Below, one piece after another: positions 1 to 10,100 of a stretch of DNA of 64,000 nucleotides. This DNA is from Bolinopsis microptera (lineage: Eukaryota > Ctenophora > Tentaculata > Lobata > Bolinopsidae): the NCBI RefSeq assembly GCF_026151205.1, contig NC_087078.1:19642265-19706264 (forward strand), given 5' to 3'. The position numbers and the translations under genes are program-made. Positions within the stretch are counted from its first letter, which is position 1; each line of letters begins with the position of its first letter. The notes beneath the pieces are model-generated. The model was given only the letters and a program-made list of their open reading frames with translations. It searched no databases and was not told where the DNA came from.

Positions 1-16
1 ATATGTGAACGACCCC
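1..16. mobile_element. End of an ISL2EU-like MITE (partial)
   Basis: The window opens with ATATGTGAACGACCCC. This matches the right terminus of the repeat ending near 50208, whose reverse complement starts GGGGTCGTTCACATAT. It is probably the terminal inverted repeat of a copy cut by the window edge. Confidence 0.4.
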
Positions 17-1116
17 ATATGAAGCATATCAAATTCCATTATCCCCCTTACAAGCTCAAAGGCATCCGATAAATAGAACACAAAGGATATGTTTGCTTTT
101 TAGAGATGCAGTATATATTAAATCACTCCTTTGTTCCTATAGTTTCCGAATTGCTATTGTTCATTCCACGCCCAAAAACGTTCGGAAATACGTAACTCCG
201 AACGTCTTTAAGTAGTGTTTAGTAATTATTGGACTTTAGCCGTTTCGATTAAGGTTTTACCGTTAAGATAAAGGATAAGAGGGAATGGAGATGCAGAGCG
301 GAATATGTGAAGACTGGAGAGTGGAGAGAACTGAAGTAGTAAGTAAGTAAGAAGGAGGGTAATACCCTCCTTCTTACTTACTTACCCTCAGGGTATTCTG
401 AGTGGAAATTTGGTGGTTTTATCCGGTCTAAAGGATAGCATAAGTTTCCAAGTGAAATGTGGAAACTCAGATTGTTAAGAAATTGTTGTGGTGGGAGGTA
501 ACAGTTTCCTCTAAAGAATGGATCGCGCAATCTCATGGGAACAAACTGAAACTAGACCGTAAAAACAGTCTTCAATCATAGGTAATAGGACGGTTCTGCC
601 TTAGTTTTGCTGTAAGGTCGGAGTAAGAGAGATTATTGTTATAAGAACTATAAGATGCTAAGATGATTGATTTTAAAGGGAGGAACTGAAGAAGTAGAAA
701 GGAAGTAATTCACTGTTGGATCTATTCATGTTGTCGAGGAAGAAGGAGTGGGATATAAAAGGTGTTTAAAAGTTATGAGATTCACTAAACATCTAGATTC
801 TAGAGGATCCATTCACGTAACCTGTTGCAAATTTCGAGCTTTAATAGGCATTCTAAAGTTATTAATTGTGTCTAAAGTCTTAACTCTGCGTTATTATCAT
901 TACATCGAGATGACAGGGCCTACTCTCTTAACTCTGCTGTCAAGGTTAAAATTACCCAGTGAACCCAATACCATTATATTATGCATTAGCTGCAATTCTA
1001 ATATAATTTGCATCTTAGCTTCTTATAAACACCTTAATTTAACTTTTAAATTGCGTCTCAACTTTATTATTATGAGTATAACGTAAGTTATAACTTATAA
1101 GGTTATAATTGAAAGT
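17..1116. other. Non-coding flank
   Basis: Apart from the perfect hairpin at 339-385 I see no exon with splice signals or a protein-like frame. The 112-residue open frame at 748-1086 has no recognisable motif. Confidence 0.4.
339..385. repeat. Perfect 23-bp inverted repeat, 1-nt spacer
   Basis: The left arm 339-361 (GTAAGTAAGTAAGAAGGAGG plus GTA) is the exact reverse complement of the right arm 363-385, with only A362 between them. Confidence 0.9.
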
Positions 1117-1184
1117 TCAACCTGCTATGAAAGGTGGCATCTCTGGCTTGGTATTAGCTTTCATTGCTGTTTTCCCGTTTGAAA
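1117..1184 (-). CDS. Terminal exon, Cys-containing gene
   Basis: Acceptor AAGCAG at 1185-1187 gives a phase-1 continuation reading SNGKTAMKANTKPEMPPF and then stop TGA at 1117-1119. An acceptor a little upstream would keep the same frame, so the 5' edge is uncertain. Confidence 0.4.
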
Positions 1185-4100
1185 CTGCTTCTCTTATATC
1201 TTTACACCCACCTAAACGAGACAAGAGAATGATAAAAGAAACAAAATTCTTGTTCTCACGAGATTAAACGATTAGTAGAATTCAAGAATTATAGCCAACT
1301 TTTCGGAATTTTAGCAGGTCTTTGATGATATTGATACTCGCATACTCTTTATCCTTGTCGTTTTTGTTTTCATACTGCATGTTGGTGTATTTTTAATTTC
1401 GTTTACTTTGGAATTAGAAAACAAATTATTTTACAAAACTATTTAAGACTTACGGAGACACGTCATCCTCTCCCCCATGTTGAGATCCCAGCCTTTCTCC
1501 TCCACGCCACAAACAATCTCTGCCGACATCAGGTCAGCATTAGCTCTTACAAAACCGTTTTTGCAAGTTAGTGGTATCTGCAATAAAGATAATTGGGGTG
1601 AAAATCTAGATTTTGCGATTTGCAATTGTGTTCAGATTTTGATTTTTCTCCGTAGTCAATTTCGGCTTGATCACTTATCTCAAGTAATTCTTCGAAGATA
1701 AAAATCAATGTGAATCAATTGATTTGAAATCTTGTTAATGATTAAAATCAGTATTTCATCAATATTGGTGGCCAATTGTCATGCAAGTAAGTTCAGTAAT
1801 GGTATAACGGTGTTTAACAAGTTCTCCACCGTTCGTGTGCATGAGACTCGTTTAAAATGGCAGGTACACAGTCTGTGTAACTCAGGTGATTTAGCCTACA
1901 AGACCAGTGAATACTAAATAGTAACCGTGGTAACCGTGCAACTCTTCATTTACAGCTCTACTAGTAGAGAGGTTACTTAACCATCACAAGATTTAACCGT
2001 ACCCCCCTTGACGAGGGTATGGGCCAGTTAGAACTTAGAACTCCTCAAACTGGGAACTTATAACTACTCCTTCTTGCTGCTGACGTATATTCAAATATTT
2101 AACTCTGAACCGAAATATCAGCACTAAATATGGAGATTCTAATGCATTCGTACTCAATTCTCACGTGCTGAATAGACCAACTGGATAGCTAGAGCGGTTT
2201 GCTCTGTCTGGAAGTTTGTTAATAATCCTTCTTAGGAACCGACCTAATCCTTCTCATGGTCACCTGGTGATCTGATGATCTGGTAGTTCCGATGTGAGTC
2301 AGACCTCAATAACTGCAACGTGGGTGGGCTGAAGCGCAAGCGATATTAGAATTTGTGTTTCTATAAATTTGTGTTTTTATTAATGATGAAGGCATATTAT
2401 CATATTATATTGATTATTGATCACTGGGGGAATTTGAAGCTGACTGCAACTGGAATCATTGGCTGAGCAGTTTTCTATCAGAAAACAGGTTTACCACGAA
2501 AATTGACACTTTAATCTGATATTCTTGCGCTGTATTTATTATTTAAACGAGAATGCGATAGGTGTCGAAAGTTGGAACTCTACCCCAATCACTTAACAGT
2601 TCCCCAACCACTTAAAAGTTACGAGTATGTGGTATCTTAGTCTTACCTCGGCTCCAATAACTGAGCTTCATGATATGGTGGATTGTGTTATTATGATGTT
2701 TGGAAGGGGAGAGCACTATACTCCAGTAGCAGGGAGGAGTTGAGTACTGTGCACTAAGTGTTTTCATTTTCAGTATTTTGAGTTAAAAACCCTAATTTAA
2801 AAATCTAATAACTTTAATCATTGGAATGGAATGCAACTACTAGGTGTCAAGTTTACCACAAAATGACACTTTACCTCGGTGATGGAGAATAAAACGGGGG
2901 GCGAGTTCCTCTCAACAGTCAGGGTCCCTTCTGGATAGTTCACCTTGTGGGAATACTCCACTGCTCTGTCGCATCCAGCTGTAATTAATATGCTGTAATA
3001 TGAACAATACAAGTTATGTGTTGAGAAATGGTAGTATATATATATAGATGAAATATTCAATTTAATGGCAACTGAAGTTCAAGTGAATTTATAGACTGGA
3101 CCTTTACCGATAGTTGAAATTCGACATCTAGCGTCATATACTTATAGCGTCATATAGCGTCATCTAGCGTCATCTAGCGTCATATAGCGTCATATAGCGT
3201 CATATAGCGTCATTTAGCGTCATCTAGCGTCATATAGCGTCATATAGCGTCATATAGCGTCATATAGCGTCATATAGCGTCATATAGCGTCATATAGCGT
3301 GAGATGTCGCCTGATGATGATAGATTACGCTAAATGACGCTAAATGAGGCTAAATGACGCTACATGACGTTAGATGACGCTAGATGACGCTAGATGACGC
3401 TATCGATCTAGCGTCATATAATGCTAATTACGCGACACTGTCGCCAGGCGACAGCTAGCGCATTTGCATAAAATTTCATTTTGTGGGCGACATCGAGCGC
3501 CATCTAGCGCCATCTAGGGCTATATGTCGTGACGACATCTGACGCGCCGACATCTATAAGCGCTAGATAGCCGGATAGCGGAGAATGTCAGTGTGTGACA
3601 ACTAACACTATTTAGCGGGAAATGTCGGATTGCGACAGTTCACTCATGAGAAACAGAAACCATTTCTTACGTCTGAGACTGTCAAGTTGGATAACTACAG
3701 ACTACTCTTGTAACTCTGCAGTAAAGTTGCAAATCCTTGAGCGGGTAATAATATTCCAGATTGCTGCATCGGTTTTGACGCAGCTGTGGTGGCTCTTCAA
3801 CGTTCTGTCGTTGAAATAAGCTAGTTTACTCAGCGCCCAGTATTATCAATATTAACAAATAAAAAACAAAACGAATGTTACTTACGTTGACAGTAGATGT
3901 GCCGATAACCTTTCAACATTTTGCTGCTTTGATACTGAAAAAAATAAAATAATCATTGATTTCTCATCAGTTTCAACACTACTATATGCGATAGTGATAC
4001 ATACATTAATTCCGAAAAATTTTCGTCATATCAATCAGACGTGGGCGCCGCCGAAAATGCTGCAGCGGCGGCGTGAGGCCGTATTTCACTCGGCGGCGGC

Positions 4101-7100
4101 GGCGTATCGGCGGCTGGAACCAATTTTTTGGCAACATAGTCATTGTACCACTGACTGACATCTTATAAGCTAATGTACACTTTGTATGCTAAGGTTCATT
4201 TCAAAATTGAATGACGATTTGAAAGAGCAACCATTTATACTCTGTTCAGCACCAAGCAGATATTTGGCTACGATTTTTTAACTGTTTAAGTGTTTAGGCA
4301 AAATTTTGACATTCGGCGCGCCGATCGAAATTTATCGGCGGCGGCGTGTCGAATTTATCGGCGGCGGCGGCGTACCGGCGGCGGCGCCCACGTCTGATAT
4401 CAATAGAGGGCAACTAAAAGTCGAAAAGTTGAACTCTGCCGAAAAGTTGAGCAAGTTCAGAAAAACCTCATGACAAGCACCGTAAGTTTAAAGTTTTGCA
4501 TTCCGTCTATTTGATAGGTACCCTATTTGTCTTTTTTAATTTTATACCCTATTTGTCCATTTGATACCCTATTTGTCTTTTTATACCCTTTTTGTCCATT
4601 TGATACCCTATTTGTATTTTTTATACCCTTTTTGTCTATTTTATACCTTTGTTGGTAGTGCTATACCTTTTGTTTCAAGGAGTCACTGGACTTCATACTA
4701 AAAAGGCTAAAATTGCCAAATTTTGGAAATAATTTTAAATTTTAAATTCCGGTTTTGATATCCGGTTTTTTTGGTAACCAGACGGGATTAAAACCGTTAA
4801 CTATACGTCAACTATCCGTCCGGTTGCGAATTGGAAGATAACAAATTTAAAGATATTATAGTATTTAAAGTTATCTATACTAATAATTTCAAGATGTGTG
4901 TTCGTTCGTTCGTTCTCGTGTAATTTCCGAATGGCTTAATCAAGAAAACAGTAAGAGTTACGCGGCTGATTTTTTCGGTATAGTGGCAGTGCCGAACCAA
5001 GCCAAATAATTAAGGTTTTTTAAATCGGCCGGTGGTAAGTGATTTAATTGATCATTTTGTGACCCAAATGTGATACTAAAGTGTCTCACTTACTCTCCCT
5101 CTCTCCCACTCTCGCTCTCTCTCCCCAATTATAACAGATTTGCTATATAATTAGGTAATTTGGCAAGGGACCTCAAGATTGCCTATCAAGTATTACCTAC
5201 TATTAGATACATGAGGGCATTCAGAATTAAATTGCGGTGTGTTTGGATTGAGCGAGTTCATACTTTCGCACCGTTTTAACTACGAAAATGAAATGGGTTT
5301 TTAGAATATAATATGCGGGTTTATACTTTTGCATTTCAACTGCGATAGTTAAGTCCCGGCCGTAGGCACGGGTTACACTATGCTACTATAGTATCATTAT
5401 AAATTCTCGGAAAATACTCCCATATATCAGCTCAATTTTGGACAGCAGAGATTCTTTGACATCTTTGCTCACACAGTCCATGCTTTACTTTCAGCGACGC
5501 CCATTTTATAACGATGCACTAAAGTCATGACAAAATTCCAAACTCAAGACGTTTATACTCCTTAGCGCTGTAATCATTTCAAACTTGGATTCAGTAATTC
5601 GTCGGCAAAATGTGTATTATTGTCAAACTATTGTCCAACGTGAAATACCGCATGATGAACGGTGAGGTTTCCACTCTTTTGTAGATGTATGGAAACTCCG
5701 ACACAAGTTTTGACTCTAATCAATGCCACGACAACTGGAGAGTCTTTGGAGAGTGTTAACTCCTAAACTCCGGGAAGCTAGAATAGTCCTCACCCGTACT
5801 CGCAGTAATATTACGATAAATTGATGTGGGTAATGGTGGTGAAGGTGCATGTGTTCAGTGTTGCGACAGTGATTCGGGGGTTACTTTTATTGGTTACTTT
5901 CCCACCGGTTATCAAATTGATTAATGATAATGTAAAATTATAATTATAACGAAATATATCGTTATAACTATTTTATAAACTTTTACTGCTTCCCACTGGC
6001 AATATGCATCAAGCGCTGAATATAAATCGTGAAATTTGCAGCATGGAGCCTTGGGGATATGCCACCGAAACATTTTTACCACACACACATTTTTACCACA
6101 CATAGGACATAGGTACACATCATACATAATTATCATATTTTATTAACTCGAACGTAAAATTGTTATCAAAAGCAAAATTTAATCAGTCAAAATTCGTAGC
6201 ATGTAACTGTAAGTAATTATGGTTGGGGTACAACTCCACTCGTAAAATTATAGTATAGTATGAAACAAACTAAACACTTTAGTAAAACTGATAAGCAGTG
6301 ACTAGAACTACTTATCAAACAAAAATGCACTAATCGGTCTTAAAACTGCTGTGTCCCATTACTGTAAATTGATAACGTTAAGAATTCTTATTAAAGTAGT
6401 GACGATAAACACTAAAAGCATAATATTATATCTTCTACATACCAGCTTTATTTATAATTATACGGCAAGTATAGATTACAAAATTGTTAAAATGCACTGT
6501 GTGAAATAAATAAAAAGTCTACAAATTTAAAAATTACCGTTGTATCTCCATTCTATTCTATTAAGTCCCCAAACGTTAGTTTTAAATTTTGAACAAAATC
6601 TTGCTTATTCCCTGTCTAATAAAATTGGTTTTGTTCTTTTTACGATCCCAAATCTAAAATTTTCAAAATTAAAATATTTTTGTGCTCAATATAACAGTGC
6701 ATAGATAACAAGGCCAAATGTTCGTCAAAAAATACGGCGCATTTAGAGATCTCAAAAAATAAGCGAATCATTCGCCAATTTACTACTTCAAGTTTTAATT
6801 TTTAGGGCTGTTAAATTCGCCAAGAAATGCGAGAAAAATTTGGTAAAAATGCGGCTGTGGGAACGTGTAACATTCTCGAGTCTATAATCTGTAATCTAGT
6901 TGGATATGTGACGTTATACTTCAAGTCTCAAACTTACAAATCTCGACAAGTAGACTGTGGAGAGAAACTGAGTTATTTCAAGTTTATTATGAGAAGTTAC
7001 TGTTAGGATACAAGGATACAAGGATACAAGGATACAAAAGTGATAATTATTTTATTGAATTCACAATAGTTATAATTCTGAAATAATTTAAGGTTACACA

Positions 7101-10100
7101 ATTCTAGTTATTTACAGGTGTGTAGGGATAAAATAGAAATGTTTAATATAATACTATTTTTGAGGTCCTATAGCATTATGCATTGGCCAGTATTTGAGTG
7201 GAAATCTGGGCTCTTATAGTAGGCTGTAAAATTTTCGTTCACAGAGAGAATTGAATGGATTGCTCTTGCTGTGGCAGTAAATTTTGTAGGGTCTAGTGTT
7301 TTATCGGATAGCAAACCGGCTAGGTCAGTAATGTTTTTGGGATGGAAGTTAAATTTTTCTCCAACTAAGGAGTAGAGTAAACAGTCAGTTAGAACATGAA
7401 TTTCGTCCTCAATAGGCTTAAGCCCCTTGCTGAAAAAGCAAAAAGTGCACCATCGACGTTCTCTTGGTACTAGGGGGGTTTCGTAACGGCCCCTCTCAAT
7501 GTAAAGATTGTGGCAGCTAATACGAAACCTTGTTAAGCTTTTCCGAGCATCGGGGATCTTAACCACTCCTAAGTATGTTTCTGGTTCAAAATCATGTTTA
7601 ATTTGATTGTAGAATTCTAATTTAGGTGAGGATGCCTTGGCAGATTTCCAGGTATCCACAAATTCTTCCCTCATGTTGTGACTGATTTGGGTAGAGAGCT
7701 TGGATTTTGAAGAGGATGAGTGGGGGAAGTTATATTTGGTGAGAAGATTAGAGATGTTGGTGTACCAAGGAAGGCCCAGCATAATCTGCTCGTGAAATGC
7801 AGCGGAGAGAAGTTAGTTTACTCCATAATGTCTTTGGGTATGAGCTAAATTTAACCCCTTGCGATCTAATCTTGATTCTTCGTTGCGGGAAGAACATGTT
7901 TTGGCAATATTTCACCATACAAAACCAACTATCGTGAAACAACTGCCGTATTTTTTAAATGCGGAAATTTTCAGAGAAAAATTCGTATGCGAATTTAATT
8001 CGAATAATACGTTTAGTGCGAATTTCACAGCATTGAGGCAGAATGTTCATAAATTTTTTGGTCATCTAAAATAAATTTACCAGGGTAGCCATTAAGACGG
8101 ATGTAAAATGGGGTAAATGTCTACTATCTTTCCGAAATAAGTGTCTTCGCGTTCGCTTTGTGTGCAACATAGCTGACACTGGGCAACATAGATAACATGC
8201 TTGTCCTTGCATGATAGAGTTCCGTCTAGCACCAGTTCTATGTTGTTGACCACGATCTTTGAGTCCTTGTCAAATAGTACGGGGCAAGTTTTGCAGCCAG
8301 GTCCAATTATGTCCATTACACCTCTGTTGTTCTACATCAAGTAGTGGGTACTACTGGGTAGTTACCATAGTTACACTACAAGGGTTTCCAGTTGTCCCAG
8401 TTGTCGATTCTTCACTAGTGTATTACCGATTGAAGGGTGTTTCCTAGTGGCGATACTATCCGTACATCCCCACATAACCTCTTAATGTCCGAATTAAGTT
8501 CTTTAACCAACTTTTTAAGACCAATGTTATCAAGAGACTGTTGTACGGAGAATACAAGGCTCGGTGTCTCTGGTTGGATTTCCTGAGTTCTCAATAGACC
8601 TCTGTACTGCTTTCGGCTCGATTTCTTCTAGTTTGTCACTTTTGTGTCCACATCTGGCAAGATCCTCCATTTAAGATACGTTTTTTATATGTGATAGCGG
8701 TGTTAAATCCAATTTAAAATTATATTGAATCGATGGCTTACCCCAATTTTAAATAGGTCTGGGTAGAAACTTCCCTTTCTGCAGATCGTTGGTATTTGAT
8801 AATCTTCGTCTATAAACGTTATGTTAACTCCTGAAGGATCACCCATTTCAGTTTCTTTGTAACCATGATTAAGCCACCAGAATATACGAGTGTCACGTGA
8901 TAATGGAGCTCTATGGTCTGGTTGTTGTTAATAACGTACCTTTTCTCGAAGGCTAGCTAGTATGATAAAATTAAAAGTCAGTCAGTCTGATCATATTACA
9001 TGCTTCAACTTTAAACAAAATTTAATTTGATATCTTGTGCTTTGCTTCCGCGATTATGTTTATTGCGATTGGACCTTTACGTTTGACAATGTCTAGTCTC
9101 ATTGATTGGGGCACGCTAGCTGCATAATAGTCGAAGGTTCAAGACATTGTCAAATAATATGCTCAAGAAATATTTTAACAATTATGATATCTCATGATCA
9201 AAGTAAGATGATAATATAAATGTTCGTTTCAATTTGTTACAACAGTTGTAACTTGTTACTTGAAACTAATGCTAAATCACTGAATCTGCAGATACTGTTC
9301 GACGTCATATGACAATTTGTGAGTGAAAGCAAATGGGGAAATCTAAATGAAACCGAAATTAAAGATCTTCGTTGGAAACGAAATTAAGTTGTAAATCTGT
9401 CCACCAATTGTTTTAAATATCTAACACTAACCTTGAATATTTCGTACGCTGTTGACAAACACTTCTCCGGGTCGGGCACAAAATATTGTCAAAGTTGTTC
9501 CCTCCAGGTAACCTACAGTTGGAAAGTGTTTTTTAAAACCGCTGTCAGCTGGTTCCCTCCAGGTAACCTACAGTTGGAAAGTGTTTTTTAAAACCGCTGT
9601 CAGCTGGTTCCCTCCAGGTAACCTACAGTTGGAAAGTGGTTTAAAACCACTGTCAGCTGGTTCCCCCAATATAAACGAATTATCAAAATATTTACTCGAG
9701 ATGTATCAGTTAACTGCCTAACTGCCGTTTGCCGTGTCAGCGACAAGCTGCAGTTTACCTCAGTCAAGAATTTTGGATGGTAAGGTGGTTGATAGTGACA
9801 TGGTGTTGTGGTTTCATAGTCATTATATTAAATTTGGACATGAGTTTTGGAACATCTTGATTCTTGTAGGTGTGGTAGTAGTGGGTAGTAGTGGGTAGTA
9901 GTGGGTAGTAGTGGGTAGTAGTGGGTAGTAGTGGGTAGTAGTGGGTAGTAGTGGGTAGTGGTAATAGTGGGTAGTAGTGGTAATAGTGGGATAACATAGC
10001 AGCTCTAGAGCGTGATAATGTGTATTGTGTTTTTGGTTGTGTAGTAGTAATGTGTAATGTGTAGTAATGTGCTTGTGGAGTTGAAATGACGGAACTGCTG

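Larger units (their letters stand above)
7100..8680 (-). mobile_element. Decayed retroelement with GIY-YIG-type domain
   Basis: Three degenerate minus-strand coding blocks lie in one orientation: 8450-8680, 8044-8316 and 7168-7782. The upstream block reads VFSVQQSLDNIGLKKL and LNSDIKRLCGDV. The second has a Cys cluster and a GIY-YIG-like core. The third resembles the Cys/His-bearing C-terminal tail seen in retroelement polyproteins. I infer one Penelope-like or related element, or two nested ones, inside the intron of the Cys-containing gene. Confidence 0.55.
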
